Shown one piece after another: positions 10,901-22,116 of a stretch of 64,000 nt of DNA. The translations under genes and the position numbers were made by a program. This DNA comes from Aphelidium insulamus (Eukaryota; Aphelidiomycota; Aphelidea; Aphelidiaceae). The notes beneath the pieces are model-generated. The model worked only from the letters and a program-made list of their open reading frames with translations, was not told the origin of the DNA and did not search any database. Every line of letters starts with the position of its first letter. The stretch's first letter is position 1. The stretch covers positions 278,338 through 342,337 of the forward strand of contig JAZDSV010000013.1 in NCBI GenBank assembly GCA_036784855.1, read 5' to 3'.

Positions 10901-11834
10901 CAGCGGCCACAGTCTCGGTAGTAGTTGAAGCAGGAACATCGGCCTTGTTGTCTGGGACTGATTCCGTCGGAGGCTGCACTTTCCGCGGCCGACCACGCTT
11001 GCGCTTGACTGCCACAACAGGAGGGGCAGCAACGTCGGCCACAGCCTTCACATCGGCATCATCAGTGTCGGCATCTTTGTTCTGCAGCATGTCTGATGCA
11101 CCACGCTTCCTCTGCTGTTGTCCCATGCTGAGCACGCTGAGCACATCGTCGACTGGCGATGGCGATAAGGAGGATGTGCCGCCACCATTTGACTTTTCGC
11201 CGGCGCCAAGTGTGCGAGACAGAGATCCCGTCAGTCGGTATATGGAGGTATCCACTGAGCTGGAGCCGTCATTCACGGCATCCTTGTTCGGAGATTCTTC
11301 ACCCTGTGCGTCCACGTCCATCTCAACGGGCGGTTGCATATGGTCTGGTGACCGGGGCCTCCTCGGCGGCTTCTGCTGCTTCTGTATCGGCTCCTTTTGC
11401 ATTTGCATCTGTGCCTGCTGCTGGATGGACGCCGGTGCGAGCGGCATCTTGAATTCGGCGGCCGAGTTTGCCGCCGTGCGTGGTGACGAGCGCGGCACAA
11501 TGCCGGTCTTCATTATCCGGTCCAGGGCAGGAGAGTTGCGCACAGACGCTGCCGCCGACGAGGAGGCAGACGAAGTGGCGGTTGAAGATGATATTGCTGT
11601 AGCCACCACCGCCACAGATGTAGGTCGGCTGTTGCTGGCGACAGGGGCCAGAGGGGCGTAAACGGGAGTGGGCCGGGCCAGCGCTGTTGTCGTAGCCGAC
11701 CCCTGCTGCGGCTGTTGCTGCTGTTGTCGCAGCAGTTGCAGATGGTACGGGACCGGCGACTGCAGTGCGGCCGGGTTGAAGGCGCCCCGACGGAATATGG
11801 CGCCGCTCTGCACCGGGTCAACGTCGCGCACCAT
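7903..11834 (-). CDS. KNL2: KNL2/MIS18BP1-like centromere protein (SANTA + SANT)
   Basis: Likely part of the machinery that licenses CENP-A (CenH3) deposition at centromeres. The seven-exon model is 11834-10596, 10553-10476, 10429-10318, 10268-8784, 8751-8534, 8484-8365 and 8322-7903 (all phases consistent; 1223 aa). A SANTA domain spans exons 1-4 at about residues 392-495: FDSWCLRP, LFVVEGV, WHSSPITERI, LKSATGNTYYLHG. A SANT/Myb domain (about residues 955-1005) has KWSELENSVLEQSI and GRTDKECQQRYMSNFG across an intron of only 32 bp. An AT-hook core (KRGRPRK) lies in exon 1 near residue 300. The remainder is low-complexity, Lys/Glu-rich and probably disordered. The intron at 10475-10430 needs a GC donor (GCAAGT). 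The start used is the ATG at 11834. Confidence 0.85.
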
Positions 11835-11999
11835 TCGTCGCTTTTGTTGTTGATTGCTGTTTTCCTTCTTTTTTCTCCTTTTTCTTTCCTGCACTCACTG
11901 TTCCGTGTTCACTGTCACTGTTCACAATTCGGTCACTGTTCACAAAACACTGTCACATTAAATGGTGCACGGCTGTTGATGTATTCCAGTGCAAGATCA

Positions 12000-14047
12000 T
12001 TACGGAGTGCAGCGGCCGACAAAGCGCGGATAGAGACACGTCTCGCGCACAGTGTATCGGTTGAGAATCCATGCGAGGAATCGCTCCAGTCCCAGTCCGT
12101 ACCCGCCATGCTCGCAGCTGCCGTACTTGCGCTGATCCGTGAACCAGTAGTAGGGCGCCGGGTCAATGCCTTCACGTTTATACCCCGCCAACAGCTCTTC
12201 CATGTCCCATATCCTCATGGAGCCGCCCACGATCTCACCGACGCCCGGCATCAGCACATCGACGGACTCGGTGAGCCGCAGGTCCTCCGGGCACTTTTTC
12301 ATATAGAAGCTCTTGATCTCGGCCGGGAAGCGGCACAGAAATATCGGCTCATTGATGGCGTCCGTCATCTTCCTCTCGGGGGCTGCATCGTTAGAGTCCA
12401 GGCAATTTATGCCACCATACATAATAATACAGTACCCTCTGGAATGTCTTCGCCAAACTGGTACTCACTGCCGTCCTCCTTCTTGATTCCATGCTCGCGC
12501 AGCCAGACAATAGCGTCGGCATAGTTCATGCGCTTGAATGGACGCTTGGGCGGGCTGAACGACGGATTCAGCTCGGCCAACAGCTTTTTAGCCGCCGGAA
12601 TGGCCAGCACGCGATCAATAGTGTCGCAAATCAGACTCTCAATGCGGTTCAGCAGATCGTCAAATGAGATGAACGGGCACTCGGCCTCAATGTGCGTGTA
12701 CTCGCTGAGGTGGCGCCGTGTGTGCGATCGCTCCGCCCGGAACGACTCGGCAATGCAGTACACATCACCCAGCGACGGGATGGCCGTCTCCAGATACAGC
12801 TGGGACGACTGGGTCATATAGGCCGGCTCGCCATAGTATTGCAGCGAGAACAGTGTCGAGCCGCCCTCCACTTGGGTCTGGACCATCAGCGGTGGCGTAA
12901 CCTCGGTGTACTCGCTGTCAAAAAAGTGGTCCCGGAAACTTTTGAGAACGTAGGCGCGCATTTTGAGCACGGCCGAAAGAGTTTCGCCACGAATTGCCAA
13001 GTGGCGCTGGTTGTAAATAACTTCGGGATTGGACAGCTATTATAAGTGTTAGCTGCATACATTAAACCATTGCAAGTACCTCGTTGAGCTTGTTGGTGAA
13101 CGCTTCATCGCCACCTGGAGCATTGTGAATCAACTCCCAGTAGTCGGCGTGCAATTCCAAGTCGCCCGGTGCCTAATTATACGTTTCGTATCACGTGCAT
13201 AGCACAAGGTCAATACATCCAACAGCTGACACACATATTGTACATACATTGTTCCCGGCTGGCACGGGGAGAATGCGCCCATAAATCTTGACAGTGGACT
13301 CAATGTTGAGCATAAGTGCGTCGTACGAGTGACACAGACGACCAGAGAGCAGGCATTGCAGGTAGCCGGTACCGTCACGCAACACAATAAACATCATATC
13401 CTTGCCCTGGACACGCAGCCGGTGCACCCAGCCAGACACATGCACGCGCACACCCGCATCTTTGTCCGCCACCAAGTGCCGTGGACATTCTGATATGCGT
13501 GCCTGTACTTGTGGTAAGCTGGCCAGTAACTATGATCAAGTATATCATTGAATACCATTTGAGCGCGAGGCCACGACGGGTCTTCAGTTAGTTTGACCTG
13601 GCGTGCGGCGTCCAGACGTGCGCGCTCCTCCGCTGCCTTAATTGCCAGCTGTTCGGCATCTTTGGCACGCCGCTCTGCCTCCTTTGCCTCCTTGCGGCGC
13701 TCCACGTCCAGTCCCTTGCGGGCGCGTTTTAGAGCCTGGAGACGCAAGTTAATCAAAATGAATCGAGGATGGACTTGACACGTGCCGCTCCGGAAATAGG
13801 TGCATATTCACCGAGACCAGTACTGGGTGCCGGAGCCTCCCCAGCCGGCGCGGCCGCACGAACATATATGTCGGGAGTCTCGTACTGGCGAAGCGCCCGC
13901 AATGCCGACGTGAACGGGCGGTCCGCGTGCAGACCGTCGTTCTGCTCGCTGTCATCACCGAACTTTCGCACACGTACACGCGTGGCCCCTCATTCACGTA
14001 TAGCTGGCTACGCCGTCCGCCGCCGCCGTCGGAGTCTTTGCAGCCAT
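12000..14047 (-). CDS. NARS1: Cytosolic asparaginyl-tRNA synthetase
   Basis: Class IIb aminoacyl-tRNA synthetase charging tRNA-Asn. Visible are the eukaryote-type N-terminal extension ([20 protein letters not shown], then basic helix ALKRARKG), the OB-fold anticodon domain ([24 protein letters not shown]) and the catalytic core. In the core, motif 2 reads [23 protein letters not shown] and motif 3 reads [18 protein letters not shown], with the terminal YPRF.GRCTP. Exons: up to 13780, then 13735-13556, 13502-13248, 13172-13080, 13036-12436 and 12382-12000 (phases check). The N-terminus is unresolved. An ATG at 14047 could join to GDDSEQ through a weak 49-bp intron, but a typical LYVNE-like start lies in another frame; a sequence indel or unrecognised exon is possible. 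Confidence 0.92.
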
Positions 14048-14350
14048 TTTGTATTACTTGTATTAAAGTACAATCGGTTAAGGTTAAGATATACAATTGG
14101 GCGTTGTTATGTACTGTTCTCTGTGTTCGCAGCTTGGTTGAGCACACAGTTATACTTGTACTAGTTGCCTACAACGTTGCTATACTATACTACATACATC
14201 TTCATGCATTTCATGCGGCATATTCAATGGGTGCTTCATATGTGGTTTGGTGTCGGCAGTTTGTTGTAAAAAATAAGTGGCTTGGACAAAGCTAAGCCAC
14301 TTCCCCTACCGAAACCTAACCAGCTTTTCACGGCAACTTTAGACTTCACG
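14048..14350. other. Divergent promoter region, AsnRS / membrane protein
   Basis: 303 bp between divergent start codons. AT-rich with no repeats or RNA genes recognised. Confidence 0.5.
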
Positions 14351-15066
14351 ATGCCGCTGGACATGCCACCGTTCGTGCACCTGCTCGAGATCGCCCCGAT
14401 CGTGGCAATGGTGGGCTATATTCAGGCAGCCGCACTGCTCTTCCAGGTGATTGAAAGCTGGCGTGTCGGCAGCGCTGTGGGCGCAGACGATGCACTGATT
14501 GTGTTCTCGGCGGCAATTGGCGCGGTGAATATCATCACGTTTGGGTGGCATATGGACGCGGTGGCGAATGCTGCCCCCATTGTAGTCGCGGCAATTTTGC
14601 TTGCACAGCGTAAGTTCTATTACATTGATTATTACACTCACGTGCAGGCTTGTACTATGTCGGGCAAAACGAGACGGCTAGGCCCGCCTATAAATACTAC
14701 TTATACCATCTGGCCCTGTACGCTGTTCTCTTTGCGGTGGCCAGATATAATCCGAAAATAATGCTTGGAGACGATACCGTCTCGGTAGTTATTGTCCCAG
14801 CGATCAGCGGGACTCTTGCTTGGTTCCAGGTCGAGTACAACCGCCGACGCGAGTCCGTTGTTGGTACTTCGCGCTACATGGCAGTTACTTTGGCACTAAT
14901 TCCAACCCTATTTTATCTACCGATGGCTATTGCGGATGTGTTGAGTCTATTTATTTGGATTCCAATGGGGTATCCATGGTATTTCATAGTTGCTAGCATG
15001 ATCTTGACGTGCAGCCACGTTCCAGCTGCTGCCTTCCCCATCGCGGTTTGTGCTATTAAATGGTAG
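14351..15066 (+). CDS. Polytopic membrane protein, unknown family
   Basis: Two exons (14351-14609 and 14648-15066; 38-bp GT-AG intron, phase 1) encode 225 aa from MPLDMPPFVHLL. An upstream in-frame extension has no ATG. About seven hydrophobic segments are visible, including IAPIVAMVGYIQAAALLF, ALIVFSAAIGAVNIITFGW, VSVVIVPAISGTLAWFQ and YFIVASMILTC, with short polar loops and a terminal AIKW. No family was recognised; topology suggests a small transporter- or receptor-like integral membrane protein. A decayed copy lies 11.7 kb away at 26036-26424, so the gene belongs to a locally duplicated set. Confidence 0.7.
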
Positions 15067-15952
15067 ACATATAATGTACTTATTAGTGATATATAGCTTG
15101 TGCTCCAAGTTTGGGGCTTTGACGTCAAAGGCCTCGTGCGCAGTACACCGAAACCAATCATTGCTGACTCCAAGGTTTGAGAGCCTTGCCGCGACCGCCA
15201 GAAATCAATGCATACACCGTCAATGAAATGCCCCACAACAATATTACAATATACATCAATGAGACAAAGCTCATGTTTTTAAATTAACATGGTTGCCTGC
15301 TGGTTTTCGTTACGCAGGCACGTCCAATCAAAAAATATTTAATACCAATGCCAACCAACCGCCCTTAAGTCCGATCACTATAACGTCATGACCGACCTGT
15401 TAGATACGTTTAATGAATAAATCAATCAATACATGCAAATATTCATGGTTATTGTGATCTGACACACAATCGGCACACAGGTATGATGGACCCCATACGG
15501 AGTAAACCACCGAACAGTCGGAGCGTGATCAATTGTTGGCGAGCAGTGTTGTGATTGCTCTTGGCGAGTCGATACAGTCAATGGGATTATTATTATTATT
15601 GTTGTTTTGTAATGGAGCTGGACGGGGCGGACCTTTACCGCGACGCCTCTGACGCTGACACTTGAGAGAACCGAAACCGAAGTACCGAATTTCTGAAGGA
15701 ACTCGAAACGGAAACCGCAAGTTGCGGTTTAGGATTATTCAACACTGTTGAATAACCCGAGTGTTGAATATCCGCAACCGAAGAGCCGAAAAATCTGGTC
15801 ACAACACAAACCGGGATTTTAAGTGCAGGGATAAGTGCAGCCAACGGGACGACTGGCACCGTATGCATGCTTAGCCTCTCCGAAAACCGGTCGCTTCGGT
15901 GGACGACAGGACACATTTGTTTGAACAGATTTCACCTCGGACATGTGTCTGA
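15067..15952. other. Intergenic with nested palindromes
   Basis: No convincing gene. It contains a CRE-like TGACGTCA near 15120 and an ATT/TTG simple tract near 15585-15610. Two perfect palindromes lie close together: AACCGCAA-G-TTGCGGTT (about 15712-15728) and TTATTCAACA-C-TGTTGAATAA (15735-15755). Repeated CCGAAACCGAA-like stretches around 15660-15710 suggest a small degraded inverted-repeat element. Confidence 0.5.
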
Positions 15953-18900
15953 CTATTTATTTAGTAAGGGGATTTTTACTTTTCTTGCGCGAAGGAATTC
16001 GGCTTCTCGTAGAGATTCCACGGTGACATCCACTCCAGCCGCCGCATCATTCGGATCTTCACAGAGCGGAAAACAGCGCCAACGGCACAGGTCGTTGTAC
16101 ACCTGCCGCGGGTCATCTTTCTCACTGGTACAAAATCTTTTCAACGTGTCGGGAACAGGATCGGGCAGTGATTGCAGGAATGGATATACGCTGACATCGA
16201 GACCATTGAGTCTGTACGCCGCTTGATACGGAAAATCCGGGCAATCATCTGGCAGTGGATCGCTAGGCGGCTCCTCCACGGCCCCAACCTGCGCCGTCGG
16301 CGGACCGTCAACTGGGGATTCCGTAACTTTCTCCGTCGGCGGGTCATCAATTGAGGATACCGCAACTTGCACCGTTGGCGGATCATCAACTGGGGACTCT
16401 GCACCTGGTTTCTGGCCATGCGTTCCGGTACCGGTGGCCGCTTTCTTTGCTTCTCCTTTGATTTTTTTGACTTTTTTTCTGGTTGGTAGACGTGAAACGA
16501 AGAAATTCGACTTCTCGCCCAGTTGTTGATACAAAGTCATATATGGAACGTTGACAGTATCAACAAGACCACATTCGGATGCTGATGCAGAATATCGACC
16601 ATTGTGCCAATCGGAATCCTTCGACCTGTTTTTTGTCTGGATAATAATAGCCGACATTCGTTTATCTGCCATGAGCACCGGTATGATAAAATCGATGCCC
16701 TTGTGGTTCTCTTTGCACATTATTGCTGCACCGCGGCGGAAGAACAAGGGTAAGGAGGAAAGCTTCACCGACCAATTCGCACGAATGATATGGGTAAAGA
16801 ACACATGACCGTTCATGAAAAGGTTTCGAAGTTCTATCTGGTCCGCCAAGCCGTGACACCAACTGTCGTATTCATCAGAAAACCGCCGTTGGCCCAAATC
16901 GAACCCAATGAATGTCTGAAGAAAGAATGACACGCTATGCGACATGTATATAAGATTACAAAGTATCCAATATTACTGAGCAAACCTACCGCACAGGAGT
17001 GCCAAATGGCAAATATGGCACGTCCATCCTAACCAGTGTACGTTTGCCTTTTGGTTTCCCACTTTCGCTTTTTTCCGTCAAAAAGCACTGATCCCATGCA
17101 AGTGTTAATAAAATTTTCGCCACTAACTCTCCACGATTTCCAGTAGTAACCAATCCTGCAAAATAATATAGGATTACTAATCCTGATTATTGAACCAACA
17201 ATGAACAAACCCGAAGAATACGCTTCCAGCAGGCCTGAAAACATTGCGATCATGCAGGGAATACCAGTATCTGAATGTTTCCCATGCCATAATACCGCTG
17301 TAGCCATAGCAAGAATAGGCTCTGAAGGATATTTACACTGCACCATCATGCGATCCTCCGATATTTTTTCACAAATCGCCATATGGTTCGATACTAACTC
17401 TGATGCCACATGAGATCGTACATTGATATGGATTCCAAGACGGCAGTCCAAAAGAGCCAACTTAGTTTCCACCGGCCAATTAAAACTATCGAGCTTTCTC
17501 GGACTTTCTCCCAATATCTTACGACAGGCAACACGGATCAAATGCTTCATGTCATCAGCGCAAAGAGTACCGCTTACAACGGCTAAGAAAGCGGCCCAGA
17601 ACGGTCGGCCAAGCTTACATAAATCAACCGCAATGCCGAGCGGAGAGTAATCCGTGTCAATTGACTCATCGCGATCACAATAACGACCGAGCTTCTGCAG
17701 ATCGTCGAGCGTAGGACGATCTGGATCGGCCAATATATCAATCGTTGGAAGTTCGCAGTAAGGCGGGTAGAGAATCAATTTTGGTAACGAATTTCGCAGA
17801 CTCGGGTCATTATGTTCCACAGGAGAAGGAGAAAAGTTTGCTACCTTAGAGATAGTGTCCACGAATACTGAAAATATGGCGACTTTGCTTTTTTCTGCTT
17901 CAAAGTTCGGAAGTTTCTGCAAAGCGTGACGCAGAGTTCTAAAACCTGAAATGTTGTCGGACTGGTCTTTCAGCAGAGCTCGTGCTTCATCCATCACGAA
18001 CACAACCAGCGGTGTACCGTGTAGATGATCAAGTTCATCGCACGCTTTAATCGACTCGGAGAGCTTGTCAACGGCATTTCGGAGAAATGGCTTCGAGTCA
18101 AATTTATAAACCGAGATAGATTCATTCTTCAAATGAGTCACAGCGTCGTTGACAACTCGTGTGTCGAATACTTCTGCCCAGCGCTCGAAGATAGTTGGTT
18201 TATCACCAACATTTTGGCGGGAATCTTGGTTTATAAATCTCGCAAGTGTATCCAAGATGTACACCAAGTAGCGGACCCATCTGACCTCGGCCTCAGCAGA
18301 AGAAACTCCGTCGGACGGCAGAAGATATTTCAGCACTTGACTGCTAGATGCCAGAGGATATCCGGTGGATTCCGCCTCGCGGAACACCAAACGCATTAAA
18401 AAGCACTTGGATACCAACTGTTGCAATAGACGGGATTTGCCCATCATGCTGGACTGGATCATCGACAAGTACGGCGAGTGGTACTTTGCGTTATTCCAGC
18501 TCTCAGCGTAAAATTGAAGACACGATTGAAAGGTTTCCACCATGCAATCCCGATTAACATAATCCACCACGAAAGCCTTGTCAGCCTTCTCCAACTTGAG
18601 CGGTGGTTCTGGTTTTAGACGCATTTTTAGATCATTGAGCTCAAACTTTTCTCGATTCAATATTTCAATAATTTCGGGGCCATCGTGGTCAACGAGATCC
18701 TCTATCATGTCAACTGCATCACCTCGGCGTGCATCGATGCACGGCGAAGAAATGCACAAAGTCTGCAACAACGAGCTAAAAATGATTATGCGCCAGTGGT
18801 AGCCAACCAGCTGTGACGCGATTAATTTAGTCAATCGCTAATATAACGATAAAAATTAATATACGATAATATTTACCTGTGGAAATATTTCCCGCGTCAT

Positions 18901-19344
18901 TTCTGCAATTTTTTGGTCCGCTTCTGCAGAATGAAAAAATTTTGACCTGACAGTGGTGACTTGACCAGCCAGTCTCGCATCCATCGAAGGAGCGAACATA
19001 ACAAACGGCTTCAAGTAATCCCACTCGATACAGCCAAATCTCGCATCTTCGAAATCAGGTATCGCGCGCTTCAGGCACTCATTGAACAGGGCGCAGTTTA
19101 CAACGTTCGGAACAAGAAAATGGCGGCCGAGTACCGTTGGTTGGTAAAAGTATTCATCTTTCTTATTGACGTCAACTTTATCTAGCTCATCCCAGATCGC
19201 TTGCGCGAGCGATGCTGATCCGCATCTTAAGGACTGATACCATAATAGATCTAAATGCATACGTACAAGGATCAAACGCTTGCAGGATGTGCGTGGGTGT
19301 GCCAGGAGGCGGCGGCCCCTCAATTGCCGCATCAGTAGAGCCAC
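15953..19344 (-). CDS. Crinkler-type effector-like protein (P-loop ATPase + REase fold)
   Basis: Large protein resembling Crinkler-RHS-type proteins. In these a P-loop NTPase is followed by a restriction-endonuclease-fold domain; oomycete and chytrid members are secreted or nuclear effectors, others may act within the cell. Supported exons are up to 18877, then 18837-17196, 17155-16990 and 16934-15953 (39-55 bp introns, phases consistent). Walker A-like SMMGKSRLLQQL and Walker B-like LVVFVMDEARALL lie in the long exon. GNRGELVAKILLTLAWD leads into the REase-like region, with GIDFIIPVL and SAIIIQTKN as the D...QxK core. A Pro/Asp-rich repeat of about 16 aa follows at 16235-16410. The N-terminal exon is uncertain: a Pro-rich frame at 19187-19441 with basic PKRPRAD may belong upstream, and no header domain or signal peptide was confirmed. 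Confidence 0.75.
16235..16410 (-). repeat. Intragenic repeat, SPVDDPPT-like units
   Basis: Three to four imperfect in-frame units of about 48 bp encode variants of SPVDDPPTVQVAV within the C-terminal part of the Crinkler-like gene. They encode a Pro/Asp/Val-rich linker between the REase-like domain and the conserved C-terminal tail. Confidence 0.75.
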
Positions 19345-20162
19345 TCGACGAATCTGCCCGTGGACGCTTGGGGCCAGACGGATCTATACCGCACAGAATG
19401 TTAAAGACTGCAATGTGGCGCGGTGAGCAGATTTCGCTCACGCTGCGTAATCTGGCCTGGGCTGGGCGGGCGCTTCGTGTCGGACATATACGCGAGTTGC
19501 AGGAGTGCGATTGCGATGACGTCAGTGCAATTTTTTGGGGTGAATCGACTTCACCGAATTGTGGTCAATTGTCGAGCCGTGAAGTCCCATTAAATAATGG
19601 GATAATTGCTTTTTGCGCCCGTAATCATGCTTTTTGCACCGAACTGTGGGGAAGCACTCTGGCCAAGCGTCTGCCGCTCCGCCTTCCGCAGCCGCAGCCA
19701 TGCCCACACACATGCACATACATCACAAGAGTAGTGCATGGCGTACCTTTCAGTGGCCGTTACAGGTGCTTGTACAACAGCTCCCTTAACCACACCTTAA
19801 CCCATACTCCGTGCAGACTAGTCTACTCCATACTCTGCGCACCTCGCTGTCACATGCACGCGGACGCTGACAGGTCTGTCTATTGCCTGCCTGTCATGTG
19901 TGTGTGTGTGTGTCGCCTACTCATACTGCAGTGCTGCTCCGACTTGGCGGCGTCGTCCTACCTGGCTGCGAGTTCCTCGGCGCTGAAGTGGGGATGCCGC
20001 GACGCTGGCAGCACCTGCCGGAGGAGCACGTGTGACACAAGGCGCCTCCTGTGCCGCAACAGTGTTGACTTGAGGTGCGTTGAGGGTGGCATGGTTGTTG
20101 CATGGTGCTGGCAGCTCATTTTCGCGGTAGTCATCCTCCAGGGCATCGGCTCGGTTCTGCAT
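19345..20162. other. Region between Crinkler-like gene and MULE transposase
   Basis: Holds the 22-bp repeat copy at 19599-19620, a possible 5' exon of the Crinkler-like gene (19187-19441, minus strand) and a short TGTG tract near 19899-19912. Open frames here are shadows without domains. It may include the downstream end of the MULE element. Confidence 0.4.
19599..19620. repeat. 22-bp repeat copy B
   Basis: Exact, same-orientation match to 81-102. It lies 0.5 kb beyond the transposase stop. Possible element end or dispersed short repeat. Confidence 0.5.
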
Positions 20163-21783
20163 CTACCGCGTCCTCTGCCGCCACACGGTCTTCTGCCGCC
20201 TCTCCGCCGCAACTGCTTGCGCCAGAGCTGCCTGTGCCTCCGCAACAGTCACCGCTTCAGCTGGTTCCATGATGGCCACGGCCTCCGGGCTCTGCAGTAG
20301 GTATGATGAGTTCATACATTGAGAGCGGCATTGACATACCTTTGCAGCATTGTTCACACGACGTCGCTTCGTCGCACACCGCCTCCAAGCAGTCCTGCTG
20401 GACGTCCGGGTTGAGCAACACGTTGAAATTCGGCCTGTGTGGAATATGCGCATCCCTAGCACCAAATCGTCGCATCACCACCAGCGTGTGTTCACAGTGA
20501 GCATACTTGAGGTACGCAGCACATGTGCATTTGACCGAATGCTGGTCGCGGTCCGCCGTGACAGTGTACTCTTCTTCCTCATGACGTTTCTTGAACTTGT
20601 AGACTGTGCCTGGCTGTACCATGGTCACATTGTGGGTTTCTGCATTGCGCACCGCCAGCCACACTTCCGCCGCCAAAGCTTGACCTTGTACAGCTCCAGT
20701 GAACTTGGCGGCATATTCACGTTGTGCGACGCTGCCCTTGTCTGCCACCAAGTCGCGGCATGCCAGCACAAGGCCTTTGGTGTCGAGGCGTAGGCGACGT
20801 GTGTACACTTGCTTAAAGGTACGGTTGGTGCTTTCTATGGCCGCCTGTGTGCCGGCAATGCCAGGCTCACTGTCACAGATGCGCGCGGCTACGGCAGGGC
20901 GCGTCAATATAGGTGTGCGTTGAAACTTTTCTGCCTGTGAAGTGTTAGTGTCCCACACACGAGAGAGAGAGAGAGAGAGAGACAGGAGAACATACATAGC
21001 CTGGCTTCAGCTGCTGCCAGGCCGCCCTTTGCACGGCCCACTCCGCATTGAATTCCGCTCGCTGCGGCACATGTGCAACTTGCGTAGACCAGCCGCTGCC
21101 GATACGTCCCTTCACGCTGTCCCAGACTGTTCATCAGATTGTGCGCGACGCGAAAGTAGTACATCAACACGCGCTCCGGGAGAACAGTGGGAAATGCCGC
21201 GCTGACCGCATTGCGCTCCAACAAATCGCCGTCCAGCAAAAAGTACCGCGGCTCCAGCGCCACATCCAGCTGCACGCAGAACGCCTTCAGCGCCTCCAGC
21301 ACGTACTTGTAGTCGTCCTCGGTGTGCTTGCTGGTGATGGCCGCTGCCAGTAGGTGCATTGTGCCGCCCATGTCCACAATGCCCACCAGTGTCACCGTGT
21401 AGTTGCAGCTGGACACCTTCATGGTCGAGTCCATGCACAGCACCACCGGCATGCCGCTCTCGTTGGCCGCCCGGAGCTTCTGCACTAGCGCCTTGGATGA
21501 CCAGATGATGCGCAGTGGGTCGTCATCGCTGCCACTGCCCACTTGCAGCGCATTCCCGCGGCCCAGCTCTCCAATGACCGTTGGGCAACTTCTGCGACAT
21601 TGTCCACCTCAACATACTGCTGGAGCAGTGCTCTACGCCCCACGTTGTTGGAGCGTAGCTTGCGACGTTCACTGCATAGGAGGTCATGTGACATAGATGC
21701 ATTGCTCTGTACTAACCGTGCCAGGAAGTTGGTCACCTGCTTGTACGTGGGCTTCTGCTTCTGCAGCCGGCATGTTCTCAATG
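20163..21783 (-). mobile_element. MULE-type DNA transposon transposase (probably degraded)
   Basis: Mutator-like transposase. It carries CMDSTMKVSSCNYTVTLVGI (first catalytic Asp), the middle segment LLDGD with following helix, and IESTNRTFKQ (candidate catalytic Glu). A SWIM zinc finger near the C-terminus (CTCAAYLKYAHCEH, CxC...CxH) follows, as in this superfamily. A 60-bp intron-like segment with a (GA)n run (20960-20985) and a second one near 20300-20345 separate the exons. The N-terminal part (KPTYKQVTNFLARL ... ALLQQYVEVDNV) joins the catalytic core only across a frame change near 21550, suggesting a frameshift. No terminal inverted repeats were identified. Confidence 0.75.
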
Positions 21784-22116
21784 ACCAGCCCGACTGTGGG
21801 TGTGTGTGTGAGGCATTTGTGCAAACATATCACCAAATGGGCAATAAGCGGCGCTATGCATATAAAAACAATATACAGTGCATTATAGCAGTTATATGAA
21901 CATATATTGTGCATGTGAGATGGCATGGCTGATGCGGCGGTGGATAAAGAGCTGAGGCTGCGCTGCGAAACACTTCCGGGCGGAGGAAAATACAGACCTG
22001 CGCAAACAAAGTGATGCGCAGATCTTCGCATCTGGAGCTGCGTTGGAGGAGTAATTACATGCGGCAGAAAAATACCAGCCTTAAATAATCGGTGGTGGCG
22101 GACCCATAGCAGTAGC
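21784..22116. other. Intergenic 5' of MULE transposase
   Basis: No gene recognised. It may include the upstream end of the MULE element; no terminal repeat pair found. Confidence 0.4.

Noticed and set aside
10507-11661. 384-codon plus-strand frame
   Set aside because: Antisense shadow of KNL2 exon 1; composition is the mirror of that exon.
15712-15755. Palindromes considered as a transcription terminator or tRNA-like structure
   Set aside because: A nuclear eukaryotic context makes an intrinsic terminator unlikely, and no tRNA A/B boxes or cloverleaf were found.
19212-20300. 362-codon plus-strand frame
   Set aside because: Spans the Crinkler 5' region and the MULE 3' end on the opposite strand; Cys/Arg-rich with no domain.
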